In this document: one piece after another, positions 8,653 through 18,570 of the stretch
How the letters are laid out: each line of letters starts with the position of its first letter
How positions within the stretch are numbered: the first letter of the stretch is position 1
NCBI GenBank assembly: GCA_021791495.1
Contig: JAJYWN010000005.1
Span: 39,366 to 103,365 of the forward strand
Direction of reading: 5' to 3'
Length of the DNA: 64,000 bases
Origin: Bacillota bacterium
GTDB lineage: Bacteria > Bacillota > Sulfobacillia > JAJYWN01
Notes under the pieces: model-generated
What the model was told of the DNA's origin: nothing
The model's input: only the letters and a program-made list of their open reading frames with translations
Databases searched by the model: none
Made by a program: the position numbers and the translations under genes

Positions 8653-9902
8653 CGGATCCGCACACCTTTCTTTGGCACCAGCCAGGGATTGGTCACCACC
8701 TGGGCACCCACCGGAATCCCATCCACCACAGCCATGGTCGGATTAGCGGCCAGTACGGTGACGGGACGAAGAACGGTGAAGTCCCTTTCCACCACGAAAA
8801 CCCCGGTGCGGCCATCCCTGGTCACCAGGGCCGATTTAGGCACCCCGGGGCCTTCCGGGGACCGCCGGAAGACGGAGACCTTGGCTTGTCGTGTTACGTA
8901 AAGCTCGGGGTTGAAGTCGGATGTGGCGAAGAACACCACACCCATGCCGGTCTGATCGCGCTCCCCCACCGCCGATACCTGGGATTTCACCTCACCGGCA
9001 TCTCCCGTTCCGAAACGGACCGATACCTGCTCGCCAGGAGTGAATTCGGCCATGTCGCGGTCGGCCAAGACGACCGCGATCACGATCTTGGCCGTGTCCG
9101 TGACGCGGAAAAGACGTTGCCCTGGGTTCACCTTGTCACCGGCTTTGGCCTCCGAGTCTTTGGGCCTGGCGCCCAGGAGCTTCGAGGGCTCGGGGGGCGG
9201 TCCCGACGGCAGGGTCATGGCCTCCTCCAGGCCGTCGAACCTGTGGTTGAAGACGCCCGCTCCCGGTGCGGGGATTTCCAGGGCCGCCTTACGCAGCAGT
9301 TCGGCTGTGGCATCCCTTTCGCTGGACAGCACGGCTCGCTCATCTCTCAGGGTGGCGGCTTTGAAAGCCGTGGCCTTCCGGCTGCCGGCCGCCTCGGCTA
9401 CGCGCGCCAGGGTCCCGGTCTGCGATAGACCTCCCGACCCCCCCGCGCCACCGCTCGTACCGGTGGGAAGGGCCGCCGGAGTTGCCGTAGCGGTCACCAG
9501 GTCCTCCCGCCAGGCGGACACCCTGTCGTAGAGCTGGCGGTTCTGAGTGGTCAGTTCCGATTCCATCTGGGTCTGCTGAGCTTTGTTATCGTGGTCCCAA
9601 GTGGCCAGATCCCGGTCCAATTGGGCCAGGCGTTTCTCCAGTTCGGTCCGGGCCTGCGGGTTGACAACGCGCGCCACGGGCGTCCCGGCCCGCACGCGGT
9701 CTCCGTCCTGCACCAGCCATTCCACGGTGCCGCCGACGGGTGCGACCACCACGTCGTCCTTGCGCAGGACGAACCCTTGGCCGGACACGGTGCGTTCCAC
9801 GTGTTCGGCTTTCACCACCTGGGTCCTCAGCATGAAGCTGATGGCTGTCTGAATAGCTAGCTGGCCGTAATAGGCCAGCAGGAAGACGGCCAGGACGGCC
9901 AA
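8649..9902 (-). CDS. HlyD family periplasmic adaptor-like protein
   Basis: N-terminal TM; VVAPVGGTVEWLVQDGDRVRAGTPVARV lipoyl-like motif. Predicted start is TTG; the open frame extends upstream with a basic stretch (see findings). Confidence 0.75.
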   Translation of the reverse strand: MAVLAVFLLAYYGQLAIQTAISFMLRTQVVKAEHVERTVSGQGFVLRKDDVVVAPVGGTVEWLVQDGDRVRAGTPVARVVNPQARTELEKRLAQLDRDLATWDHDNKAQQTQMESELTTQNRQLYDRVSAWREDLVTATATPAALPTGTSGGAGGSGGLSQTGTLARVAEAAGSRKATAFKAATLRDERAVLSSERDATAELLRKAALEIPAPGAGVFNHRFDGLEEAMTLPSGPPPEPSKLLGARPKDSEAKAGDKVNPGQRLFRVTDTAKIVIAVVLADRDMAEFTPGEQVSVRFGTGDAGEVKSQVSAVGERDQTGMGVVFFATSDFNPELYVTRQAKVSVFRRSPEGPGVPKSALVTRDGRTGVFVVERDFTVLRPVTVLAANPTMAVVDGIPVGAQVVTNPWLVPKKGVRIR

Positions 9903-10070
9903 GACGAACCTGGCCTTGATGCGCGGCGGACCCTTGCGCGGGGCGCGACCTCCCTGACCTGACCGTCCGGGGCGCGCCCGGCGCCGCGCCGGGGCCCGCC
10001 TGGACGAGGCATCTGAAGAGGAGTTCCGTCTTGTCGTTGCCTTTCTCTTGCCCGGCGTGCGGGTCTCCCC

Positions 10071-11255
10071 CTAAGTCCTGACCTCGGCCGCCAGACCGCG
10101 CACGGCCGCGACCAGTCTCTCGACTTCTTCCAAAGTGTTATAGAAATGAACTGAGGCTCGGAGGGCCATGGTCTGGCGCACGGACCGGATAAGGACTTTC
10201 TTCTCGTCCAACAGCCACTTGACCGCCGTCGAAAGTTTCTCCGGTTGGTCCAGTCCGGCGACGCTGAAAGCCACCAGCGCCCCCGACTCCGCCGCCGCCT
10301 CCGGAGTGAGGACCTTCACCCCGGAGATGCCCGCCAGCAGGCGTTTCAAGGCCGATGCCAGCGAAGAATCGTAGTTCACGATCCCGGCACGTCCGCCACC
10401 GGCCATCTCCAGGTACTCCAATGAATCCGAGAGGGCCGCGAAGTTCAGCCAACTGGTAGTGGACAGCTCAAACCGCCTGGCGTCTCCAGCCAGTTCGTAG
10501 GCGCCGTCCGGCCCGGTGATGGTCACGCCGCGGAAACCTGCCTGGGGCACCAGCGACACCTTGGCCATATCGGCCCGTACGTATAGGCCGGCGGTCCCTT
10601 CGGGGCCGAGCAGCCACTTGTAACCTGGGAAGGCATAGAAGTGGCAACCCACCTCGGCCAGGTCCACCTCAACCGATCCCGCGGCCTGGGCACCGTCGAC
10701 CACCAAGATTGCGCGCCGCGACGACAGGAGGTGACCGATGGCTTCGACCGGGAGTCGTCCGCCGGTGCAGTAGCTCACATGGCTGAGGCAGATGGCCTTG
10801 GTCCGCGGGGTGATGGCCTCTTCGATCTGTGCCGCCGTCACCGTTCCACCCCGCGACCGGACCACCACGGGTTTCACCCAGTACCGGCTCCGCAAGTAGT
10901 GCACGGCGGTGGTCACCGCCGCGTGCTCGATGTCGGTGGTGATAACTTCATCGTTGGGCTCCCAGGGGACGGACAGGAGGCCGGCGTTGACCCCGGCGGA
11001 CGTGCTCTCGACCAAGGCGATCTCGCCGCGGCGGGCGCCAAGGAATGATGCCAGCCGCTCCCGGCACTCAGCCGCCTTGACGTGGATGGTCTCACCTGCT
11101 CCGGGATAGGCCGGGCCTTGTCGCTGGTAGTCGGTGAGCATCTCCTGGTATTTCAGCACCACCGGCCAGGGCATGGGTCCGGCGGTACCGGTCTGGAGAT
11201 AGGCCACGGGACCGCCCACCGGCGGAAAATCGGTACGGATCTGGTCGACGTTCAA
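10071..11255 (-). CDS. Class V aminotransferase (cysteine desulfurase-like)
   Basis: HVSYCTGGRLPVEAIGHLLSSRRAILVVDGAQAAGSVEVDLAEVGCHFYAFPGYKWLLGPEGTAGLYV. TTG start at 11255 overlaps the upstream stop (TTGA) and follows GGAGG; the ORF track starts at 11279. Confidence 0.88.
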   Translation of the reverse strand: MNVDQIRTDFPPVGGPVAYLQTGTAGPMPWPVVLKYQEMLTDYQRQGPAYPGAGETIHVKAAECRERLASFLGARRGEIALVESTSAGVNAGLLSVPWEPNDEVITTDIEHAAVTTAVHYLRSRYWVKPVVVRSRGGTVTAAQIEEAITPRTKAICLSHVSYCTGGRLPVEAIGHLLSSRRAILVVDGAQAAGSVEVDLAEVGCHFYAFPGYKWLLGPEGTAGLYVRADMAKVSLVPQAGFRGVTITGPDGAYELAGDARRFELSTTSWLNFAALSDSLEYLEMAGGGRAGIVNYDSSLASALKRLLAGISGVKVLTPEAAAESGALVAFSVAGLDQPEKLSTAVKWLLDEKKVLIRSVRQTMALRASVHFYNTLEEVERLVAAVRGLAAEVRT

Positions 11256-12196
11256 GGTCGGAGGCCTCCCATTCCACACCCGTTCTCCAAGATGGAAAGG
11301 AAAGCGAGCATCCTCCCCGTCCGCCCCTGGTCCCGGCGGTGCGAGAAGAAGACTCCGGGATGGCAGGCCGTGCAGAGAGGGCTCACCAGGATGTTGGCGC
11401 TGGGCACCCCCGCTTCCTCCAAGCGGACGCGATTCGCACGGCCTAAATCAAGCATCCAGTGCGGCTGCCCTTCCCGAGTGGGGGCGGGCCGAAAGGCGCC
11501 GGCCAGAAGCGGCGTCTCCTCCGGCTGGAAGGCGCGCCAGACGGCGTCGTCCACCTCGTAACAGCAGCCGCCGATGCCCGGGGATACGGCGGCGCGGACT
11601 TCTGACGGGACAGTACCGAAAGATTCACCCATAGCGTCCAGGGTCCGGGCGGCGATGTCGCTCGCCGTCCCGCGCCAGCCGGCATGCGACAGTCCCACCG
11701 CCCGGTGGACCGGGTCCACGAAGTATAACGCCAGACAGTCGGCGCAACCAATGGTCAAGGTCAGGCCCGGCGCGTCCGTGATGAGGCCGTCGGTGTCCGG
11801 TACCAAGCTGTTCGGGTCCAGGGCCCCACGCCCCGCCTCTGCCGTGCCGATGCGTGTCACGTGGCTCCCGTGCACCTGAAGGGCGCCCACGGCCCGGCCG
11901 GCGTCGAGCCCTGCCCCGTTGAACAGCCGGCGGCGGTTGGCAGCCACCGCGGGAAGGTCGTCACCCACGAAGAAGCCCAGATTCAGCGAAGCCCACGGTT
12001 CCCGGCTCTCCCCGCCCAAACGCGAGGAAAAACCGGCCCGCACCAGGCCGGTCTCCTCCAGGAAAGGGATGCGCAGGACGGTCAGGGGCGTCAGGTCACC
12101 GGCCGCGCCGGCCGGCGCCACACTCCAGCTGAACCCCGGTCCCGGGTCCGGGAGACCACTCCCAGGGCCGCCGGAGCCACCGCCCCCTAACCGCAT
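11252..12196 (-). CDS. Polyphenol oxidase/laccase-domain protein (YfiH/YlmD family)
   Basis: QVHGSHVTRIG...TDGLITDAPGLTLTIGCADCLALYFVDPVHRAVGLSHAGWRGTASDIAARTL...SPGIGGCCYEV. ATG at 12196 overlaps the nrdJ end; the ORF track starts at 12259. Confidence 0.92.
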   Translation of the reverse strand: MRLGGGGSGGPGSGLPDPGPGFSWSVAPAGAAGDLTPLTVLRIPFLEETGLVRAGFSSRLGGESREPWASLNLGFFVGDDLPAVAANRRRLFNGAGLDAGRAVGALQVHGSHVTRIGTAEAGRGALDPNSLVPDTDGLITDAPGLTLTIGCADCLALYFVDPVHRAVGLSHAGWRGTASDIAARTLDAMGESFGTVPSEVRAAVSPGIGGCCYEVDDAVWRAFQPEETPLLAGAFRPAPTREGQPHWMLDLGRANRVRLEEAGVPSANILVSPLCTACHPGVFFSHRRDQGRTGRMLAFLSILENGCGMGGLRP

Positions 12197-15100
12197 TTCG
12201 AATACCCGCACTTCAGGCAGTGGTAGCAACCGCCCTCGTGGACCATAATGCCGCCGCACCCTTTCTCGGGGCAGATGAGCACGCCTTTCGGGGTGCTCAG
12301 GTTTTTCAGCTCAAATCGGTTATACCCCTGAAGGTGTTTTTCTATGGCCTTCGCGATGGCATCGGGGCAGGAAAGCACTTTGGTCTCGGGGTCGACGATG
12401 CACCCCACGCACTTGATTCCCCGGACCTGCTCGATGACCTCCTCGGGGTCCATGCCGGCGCGCAACGCCACGCTGATCATCCGTCCCAGTGCCTCGGAGA
12501 AGGGCGAACATCCCTCTTCACCGGTGTTAATGAAGACCTCGCATATTCCATCTTCGTCCGAGTTTACGGTGACAAAAAGTTTGCCGCAACCGCCGATGCG
12601 GTACTTGCGGGTGATGCCGGTGGTCTCCTCCGGCCTGGGGCGTGGCCGCAGGCGGATGGTGGGGTAGGCTTGGGCGCCGTCCGCCTCCGCTCTGGCCGAC
12701 GCGGTAGCCGACGAAGCCGCGACAGCGGTTGCCGCGGCCGTCACCTCAGCTGTACCGGCCGCCTTGTCGATCTCTTCCCCGCCGCTTTCCCCCGGAGCAT
12801 TGCCCTTACCGGCTTTCGCTTCCCGTGCCGGTACGGACAGGACCTGCATGTCCCGGCTGCCGTCACGGTAGATGGTGACGCCCTTGCAGCCTTGGTGATA
12901 GGCCAGCCAGTAGATGGCCGACACGTCCTCGACCGAGGCGTCGTGGGGCAGGTTTACCGTCTTGGAGACGGCGTTATCCGTCCCGCGCTGGAAAGCAGCC
13001 TGAATGGCGATGTGCGCCTCGCCGGACACGTCGTGGGCCGTGGCGAACACCCGTTGCACGTCCTCGGGTACGCCGGCCACGCCCCGGCAGGTGCCGCGGG
13101 TGGCGACCTCCTCCATGATCTCCTTCGAGTAAAAGCCCCACTCCTTGGCGACCTGCTCGAACAGCGGGTTAAGTTCCACCAGCCGGTTATTGTCCAGGAC
13201 GTTCCGCACGAAGGCCAGGGCGAAGAGGGGCTCGATGCCCGAGCTGCACCCGGCGATGATGCTGATGGTCCCCGTGGGGGCGATGGTGGTGGTGGTGGCG
13301 TTACGAGTGGGCCGGCCGCCGGCAAAGACGCTCTTATCGAAGTTCGGGAAGCTCCCGCGTTCCACCGCCAGCTCGTTCGAGGCTACCCGGGCTTCGGAGC
13401 GGATGAAAGCCATGAGTTTCTCCGCCATCGCCGCGGCTTCGGGGGCGTCGTAGGGAATACCCAGCTCGATCAAGAGGTCGGCGAAGCCCATGACCCCCAG
13501 ACCGACCTTCCGGTTCCCCTTCACCATTTCGTCGATACGCTCCAAGGGGTAAAGGCTGGCATCGATGACGTTATCAAGGAAGTGGACCGCCTTCCGCGTG
13601 AGCTTGCCAAGGCGTTCCCAATCGACTTCAACCTTCCCGTCGGCAGCCTTCTTCGCCATGTGGGCCAGGTTGATGCTGCCCAGATTGCAGGCCTCGAAAG
13701 GAAGCAGAGGCTGTTCACCGCACGGGTTAGTACTCTCGATTTCGCCCAGCGCAGGCGTAGGGTTATGCCGGTTCATTTCGTCCAAGAAGATGATACCAGG
13801 CTCCCCGTTCTTCCAGGCCATTTGAATGATGAGGTCGAAGACCTCGCGGGCCTTGAGTTGACCGGTAACCTTCTTGTTCCTGGGGTTGATAAGGTCGTAT
13901 TCCGCGTCGGCTTCCACGGCCTTCATAAAAGCATCGGTGACGGCGACCGAGATGTTGAAGTTGGCGATGTCGGTGTTGTTCTGTTTGCAGGTGATGAACT
14001 CCATAATGTCGGGGTGGTCCACACGCAGAATGCCCATGTTGGCGCCCCGGCGGGTGTTATGGCTGACAAAGCCGTTGGCGATATAGGTGTTGTTGGCCGG
14101 CACCGAGAGGTCAAGAGTTAGCGACTCACCCTCTTCGATGGCCGCGACCTGGTCATAGAACTGGTCACTTCCAAGGAACTGGGCCAACTCGCTGTCGCGG
14201 ATGGCGGCATGCTTGTCCGCCAACTGCTGGAACCTTGATCTGGTCAGATGGCGAGGGGCGGCTCCGGCATAGGCCACAGCCAGAGCTTTCTCCTGGTTGG
14301 GGATGATGTCATTTGTTTCATAGTCCTTGTCCAGGCGGGCCTTGAGCTGCTCCCCGCGGGCCTCGTCAATAAAGCCGATCTCCGTCGCAAACCGTTCCAA
14401 TCCGGCATGAGTGATGACGCGGAGACGGTGAAGTGCCATGGGCCCGAAGGCACCTTGCCGCCTTTCCACCACAGACCGCCTGCTGGGGATGCCCACCGCC
14501 AGAAGTAACTGCTGCACATCATCGATGAGCCGACCCGACACTGAACTTAGGGACGGATAGCCTTCGTCGCTGACGGTCCCGTCGGCGGTGAACAGCCCCC
14601 GTAAGAACCCGCGGGCAAACGCCGCACCCATCCGGAAAGCCACGGTCGGCACCCTTGCCGACGCCGCCGAAGGTTTGTCCACGCCTAAGCCTTGAAGCCA
14701 GTTGACCAGCGTGGTGGAGCAGTAGAAGAAGTTGGCGCTACCTTCGTCGGGCTTCTTGTTGACCGTAGGGGTGAGACCGAACAACTCCGCCCCGGTCCCC
14801 ATGAGCCATTCGCGGACATCCGCCGGCCTGTCGCAGACCGTCATGATCAGCCGGCCCGTCTTTTTGCCGGTGTTGCACCAGTTGAGACTCCCGTCACCGA
14901 TGAAGTATCCTACGAATTCCCCCAGGCACTCGGAAGCTTCCCCGGGGAGCTTGACGGGCTTGGCCTTGAAATGGGGACGCTGCGCCAGAACGGGGAGCCT
15001 GCGATCAGCGGGCTCCACCAGATGGCCCTTTTGCAGCACCACCCAATCGCCGGTCTTCAGGTCGCCCACGTGACGCCACACGTAATGGCCGTCTTCGTTA

Positions 15101-15885
15101 ATGATGCGAAGGCGGTGTTCGGGCGTGGCAGTGACGTGATAGCCGTTGCGGGTGCGCACTGTCCGCACCTTGGAAACACCATGGTTGTAAAACTCGTCGG
15201 ACGGCCTCGGCCCATCGTCCGTGGCCACGGTCAGCGGCTCCGCGTGTCCATGCCAGGAATCGGCGGCGGCGTCGACCGGCCCCAACTCGCTGATGGGGAC
15301 CAACCCCCGGTCGGTGGAGACCAGGGTGTCGGGCGCCACGCATCCGCCCTGCTTAACGGCTTCTGTTGCGGCATTGTAAACCTTCAGGAACGAGATAGGC
15401 CCCGAGGCCACCCCTCCTGTCGACCGGACCTGATCGTTCTTTGGCCGCAGCCGGGAGAAAGAGAAACCGGTGCCGCCGCCCGATTGGTGGATGAGGGCGC
15501 TATACTTCAGGCTATCAAAGATGCTGTTCATTGAGTCTTCGATAGGCAGCACGAAACAAGCGGCGAGCTGCTGCAATTCACGGCCGGCGTTCATGAGGGT
15601 GGGTGAATTGGGTAGGAAGTCCAGGGAGGTCATCATCTCGTAGAACTCGGCGGCCAGCTTCTCCGTGGCCTTGGCCGTACGTCCGTACCTGTCGCGGTCT
15701 ACCTCCGCGATGTTCTTGGCCACCCGGCGAAACATGTCTTCCGGGGTCTCGATAGGTGTGCCGTTCTCTTTCGCCAGATACCGTTTCTCGAGAACGGTTA
15801 TGGCGTTCGGTGTCAACTCCAAACTGGTCCCCTCCCTGGCTCTGCGCCCCAATCCGTCCCCTTGTCCGCCCCTCGTCCGCCTCAT
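12187..15885 (-). CDS. nrdJ: Vitamin B12-dependent (class II) ribonucleotide reductase with an in-frame intein
   Basis: [56 protein letters not shown]-terminal CPEKGCGG...[16 protein letters not shown] at 15885 overlaps the nrdR stop (ATGA) with GGAGGAG upstream. Confidence 0.96.
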   Translation of the reverse strand: MRRTRGGQGDGLGRRAREGTSLELTPNAITVLEKRYLAKENGTPIETPEDMFRRVAKNIAEVDRDRYGRTAKATEKLAAEFYEMMTSLDFLPNSPTLMNAGRELQQLAACFVLPIEDSMNSIFDSLKYSALIHQSGGGTGFSFSRLRPKNDQVRSTGGVASGPISFLKVYNAATEAVKQGGCVAPDTLVSTDRGLVPISELGPVDAAADSWHGHAEPLTVATDDGPRPSDEFYNHGVSKVRTVRTRNGYHVTATPEHRLRIINEDGHYVWRHVGDLKTGDWVVLQKGHLVEPADRRLPVLAQRPHFKAKPVKLPGEASECLGEFVGYFIGDGSLNWCNTGKKTGRLIMTVCDRPADVREWLMGTGAELFGLTPTVNKKPDEGSANFFYCSTTLVNWLQGLGVDKPSAASARVPTVAFRMGAAFARGFLRGLFTADGTVSDEGYPSLSSVSGRLIDDVQQLLLAVGIPSRRSVVERRQGAFGPMALHRLRVITHAGLERFATEIGFIDEARGEQLKARLDKDYETNDIIPNQEKALAVAYAGAAPRHLTRSRFQQLADKHAAIRDSELAQFLGSDQFYDQVAAIEEGESLTLDLSVPANNTYIANGFVSHNTRRGANMGILRVDHPDIMEFITCKQNNTDIANFNISVAVTDAFMKAVEADAEYDLINPRNKKVTGQLKAREVFDLIIQMAWKNGEPGIIFLDEMNRHNPTPALGEIESTNPCGEQPLLPFEACNLGSINLAHMAKKAADGKVEVDWERLGKLTRKAVHFLDNVIDASLYPLERIDEMVKGNRKVGLGVMGFADLLIELGIPYDAPEAAAMAEKLMAFIRSEARVASNELAVERGSFPNFDKSVFAGGRPTRNATTTTIAPTGTISIIAGCSSGIEPLFALAFVRNVLDNNRLVELNPLFEQVAKEWGFYSKEIMEEVATRGTCRGVAGVPEDVQRVFATAHDVSGEAHIAIQAAFQRGTDNAVSKTVNLPHDASVEDVSAIYWLAYHQGCKGVTIYRDGSRDMQVLSVPAREAKAGKGNAPGESGGEEIDKAAGTAEVTAAATAVAASSATASARAEADGAQAYPTIRLRPRPRPEETTGITRKYRIGGCGKLFVTVNSDEDGICEVFINTGEEGCSPFSEALGRMISVALRAGMDPEEVIEQVRGIKCVGCIVDPETKVLSCPDAIAKAIEKHLQGYNRFELKNLSTPKGVLICPEKGCGGIMVHEGGCYHCLKCGYSKCG
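14056..15342 (-). mobile_element. Intein (429 aa) with LAGLIDADG homing endonuclease, inserted in NrdJ
   Basis: Begins with Cys (QGG^[13 protein letters not shown]), block [13 protein letters not shown], endonuclease motifs [13 protein letters not shown] and [11 protein letters not shown], ends [13 protein letters not shown]^TRRGANMG; removal restores [11 protein letters not shown]. Confidence 0.96.
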
Positions 15886-16472
15886 CCGTCTCCTCCGTCC
15901 GGTCTGCCCAGCCCGCTCGGACTCCGCTCCCCTTGCGCGCCCGGAGCGGGCCTGTCCACCTGATCTCCGCCCTTTTTCCCTCCGCCGCCGGCTCCGCTGC
16001 CCGTTTCGCCGCCGTCCACCCGCCGTTCCAGGAGGCCCACAACCTCTTCCATGAAACGGTTGATGTCCTTGAACTGCCGGTAGACCGAGGCGAACCGGAC
16101 GTAGGCCACCTCATCCAAGGCTGCCAAGCGCTCCATCACCATTTCGCCCACTTCACGGCTGGCCACCTCGCGGCGCAGGGAATTCCGCAGGTCCCGTTCG
16201 ATACCGTCTACCAGCCCCTCCAACGTCTCCAGGGCCACCGGCCGCTTCTCGCACGCCCGCAAGAGCCCGCCCAGGATCTTCTGGCGGTCGAACGGCTCGC
16301 GCCGCCCGTCCTTCTTTACGACGAAGAGGGGCATGTCCTCAATCTTCTCATAAGTAGTAAAGCGCCTTCCGCACCGCTCGCATTCGCGGCGGCGCCGGAT
16401 GGCGCTTCCTTCTTCGGACGGACGAGAGTCCAGGACCTTGGTTTCGTCATGACCACAAAACGGACAGCGCAA
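15882..16472 (-). CDS. nrdR: Transcriptional repressor NrdR
   Basis: [45 protein letters not shown] plus ATP-cone. Confidence 0.97.
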   Translation of the reverse strand: MRCPFCGHDETKVLDSRPSEEGSAIRRRRECERCGRRFTTYEKIEDMPLFVVKKDGRREPFDRQKILGGLLRACEKRPVALETLEGLVDGIERDLRNSLRREVASREVGEMVMERLAALDEVAYVRFASVYRQFKDINRFMEEVVGLLERRVDGGETGSGAGGGGKKGGDQVDRPAPGAQGERSPSGLGRPDGGDG

Positions 16473-16516
16473 CCCTGACCCCTCCCCCGCAAGATCTCTG
16501 ATGAGTCCTACGCACG

Positions 16517-16546
16517 ATTATAGGACACAAGATATTGTGATGTCCA
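16517..16546 (-). promoter_or_regulatory. Candidate sigma-A promoter of nrdR
   Basis: Minus strand TGGACA-N18-TATAAT. Confidence 0.7.
16525..16540. promoter_or_regulatory. NrdR-type box 1
   Basis: ACACAAGATATTGTGA, a palindrome fitting the NrdR-box pattern, in the -35/-10 spacer. Confidence 0.8.
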
Positions 16547-16556
16547 TAGGGGAGGG

Positions 16557-16572
16557 CTACAAAAACTTGTGG
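16557..16572. promoter_or_regulatory. NrdR-type box 2
   Basis: CTACAAAAACTTGTGG; its start is 32 bp from the start of box 1. Confidence 0.7.
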
Positions 16573-16576
16573 ATAA
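16568..16576 (-). promoter_or_regulatory. Consensus DnaA box
   Basis: TGTGGATAA on +, i.e. TTATCCACA on the minus strand. Confidence 0.6.
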
Positions 16577-16846
16577 CTACGGACGGCGACTGCGGGTCTC
16601 GGAAGGAGATGTGGGAATGTCGACAAGGATGACGTCTACGCCCACGCGGACGATCTTCTCCCAAGGGATGACGTAATCGGAGTCCGGCCGGCTGAAGAGG
16701 GCGAAGCCGCGCGCCTGCCCCGGCACAATGATGGCGGTGATGCGGCCGCCTTCCAGGTCGACCTCGATGTCCGTCATCTGGCCCAGCCGGCGGCCGTCAT
16801 TGACGTTGATGACATCCCGCACTCTCAGATCGGAGGTCTTAAACAA
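16577..16846 (-). CDS. PRC-barrel domain protein (YlmC/YmxH-like)
   Basis: FKTSDLRVRDVINVNDGRRLGQMTDIEVDLEGGRITAIIVPG. TTG start at 16846 preceded by AGGGGTGG; the ORF track starts at 16915. Confidence 0.82.
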   Translation of the reverse strand: MFKTSDLRVRDVINVNDGRRLGQMTDIEVDLEGGRITAIIVPGQARGFALFSRPDSDYVIPWEKIVRVGVDVILVDIPTSPSETRSRRP

Positions 16847-16889
16847 GAAACACCACCCCTGCTTATGAATATGCAGGAGCGGTGTTCTT
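16845..16889 (-). promoter_or_regulatory. 5' hairpin covering the ylmC-like SD/start
   Basis: AAGAACACCGCTCCTGC-ATATTCATAA-GCAGGGGTGGTGTTTCTT: 17 pairs (two G.U) with one bulged T. Confidence 0.6.
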
Positions 16890-16950
16890 GGGACGGTCCG
16901 GCGCAATATCGCCAACCGCTATCGACAGGTCTGGACCACGGGCCGGCTGG

Positions 16951-17685
16951 CTAAGGCCGGGCTTCCTCCGCCTGGCGACCTAGTCCGGCCACACGGGCCA
17001 GGGCCTTGCCGAAAGCGGTCTTCTTCAGCCAGTCCAGGACCTGCCATTTGACCTCCACCGGCATCTCACGCATGGCGGCGGCGGTACTATCGTCGCCCTC
17101 GGCCAATAGGACGGCGCCGGAAGCGGCCCCGGACGGCCGCTCCACGTCCACTGCCAGGTCGACCAGGCAGAGCGGCGGAAACAGCACGCACCACCAGTTC
17201 TGCCCCTGTCCGTCACCCAGCACGACGCGCAGTGCATTGTAGCGCCCGGCGGGGAGGGTCAAGTCACCGTAAGTCCGGTCTGGAAAGTCGAAGATACCCA
17301 CCATCGCGGCAGCTCCGTAGGAATAGCCGTTCTTGGACAGTTCATCCCTGGCCAGGGCCTCGATCTGGCCCAGTTCAGCCTGAACGACCTCCAGTGCCTG
17401 GCGCGCGTCGGCCGCCGACCCCAGCTCGGCGCCCACATCGCGGAGGATGCGGTCACGTACCTTCAGCTTCACCGCCTGGTCTCCTGGGCCATCGGAGTTC
17501 GCGATGACGTGGAGCCTCACCAGGTTCTGGCCCTCGGCCCGGATGGCCGTGGTGCGGCGGGCCAGGCCGGTGGTATAGATGAAGGCCGCCAGCAGCAGGA
17601 TGGCTAGGCCGAAGAAGAGCAACTCCCGCCGGATGTCGACAGGTTCCTCGGACGTCTTCGCGTCCGGTCCACGATGCAGAGTCAA
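16951..17685 (-). CDS. spoIIR: Stage II sporulation protein R
   Basis: LVRLHVIANSDGPGDQAVKLKVRDRIL...WWCVLFPPLCLVD. Confidence 0.95.
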   Translation of the reverse strand: MTLHRGPDAKTSEEPVDIRRELLFFGLAILLLAAFIYTTGLARRTTAIRAEGQNLVRLHVIANSDGPGDQAVKLKVRDRILRDVGAELGSAADARQALEVVQAELGQIEALARDELSKNGYSYGAAAMVGIFDFPDRTYGDLTLPAGRYNALRVVLGDGQGQNWWCVLFPPLCLVDLAVDVERPSGAASGAVLLAEGDDSTAAAMREMPVEVKWQVLDWLKKTAFGKALARVAGLGRQAEEARP

Positions 17686-17718
17686 GACCTTGTTGCCTCC
17701 TACAGACTTCCTATGACC

Positions 17719-18498
17719 TCACATGCTCTTGCGCATATGGGCCAGGGCCGCCTTCTCCAGGCGGGACACCTGGGCCTGGGAGATGCCGATCTCCTCGGCC
17801 ACCTCCATCTGCGTCTTGCCGTCGAAGAAGCGGAGGTTCAGGATGTGCCGTTCCCTATCGGACAGCTTCCTCATGGCTTCGCGGATGGAGATGCCCTCCA
17901 GCCAATTGGTTTCGTGGTTCTTCTCGTCGCCGATCTGGTCCATGACATAGATGGGGTCTCCACCGTCGTGGTAGATCGGGTCGAACAGCGAGATGGGCTC
18001 CTGGATCGCATCCAGGGCGAAAACGACTTCCTCGCGGGCGATCTTCAGCTCGTCGGAGATCTCCGTGACGCTGGGTTCGCGGGACAGCTTGTTGACCAGG
18101 GAATCCCGCACCTGAAGAGCCTTGTAGGCCACATCCCGCAGGGAGCGCGACACGCGGATGGGGTTATTGTCCCGGAGGTAACGGCGGATCTCACCGATGA
18201 TCATGGGAACCGCGTAGGTCGAGAACTTGACGTTCTGGGAGAGATCGAAGTTATCGATGGCCTTCATCAAACCAATGCATCCCACCTGGAACAGGTCGTC
18301 CACGTACTCGCCGCGGTTATTGAACCGCTGGATGACCGAAAGCACCAGGCGGAGGTTGCCGTTTACCAGTCTCTCGCGGGCCGAGCGATCGCCGGCCCCC
18401 GCCCGCATCTGCGTAAAAAGCTCGCGCATCTTGGCATTGGTCAGAACGGGAAGTTTGGAAGTGTTGACTCCGCAAATCTCAACCTTGTTGACCAGCAC
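17719..18498 (-). CDS. sigG: Sporulation sigma factor SigG
   Basis: VLVNKVEICGVNTSKLPVLTNAKMRELF...VGCIGLMKAIDNFDLSQNVKFSTYAVPMIIGEIRRYLRDNNPIRVSRSLRD. Confidence 0.97.
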   Translation of the reverse strand: MLVNKVEICGVNTSKLPVLTNAKMRELFTQMRAGAGDRSARERLVNGNLRLVLSVIQRFNNRGEYVDDLFQVGCIGLMKAIDNFDLSQNVKFSTYAVPMIIGEIRRYLRDNNPIRVSRSLRDVAYKALQVRDSLVNKLSREPSVTEISDELKIAREEVVFALDAIQEPISLFDPIYHDGGDPIYVMDQIGDEKNHETNWLEGISIREAMRKLSDRERHILNLRFFDGKTQMEVAEEIGISQAQVSRLEKAALAHMRKSM

Positions 18499-18540
18499 CT
18501 GATCGGCCCCCCATGTTTACCAGCCGTTCTCGCAGCTTAG

Positions 18541-18570
18541 GATTATCCCCGCGTAACTGGCCCTTTATAC
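18541..18570 (-). promoter_or_regulatory. Candidate sigma-F-type promoter of sigG
   Basis: Minus strand GTATA-N15-GGGGATAATC upstream of the sigG GTG start. Confidence 0.55.

Noticed and set aside
12220-14121. 633-aa plus-strand ORF antisense to nrdJ
   Set aside because: Shadow ORF from high GC third positions; composition (H/G/R-rich) is not protein-like and nrdJ is unambiguous.
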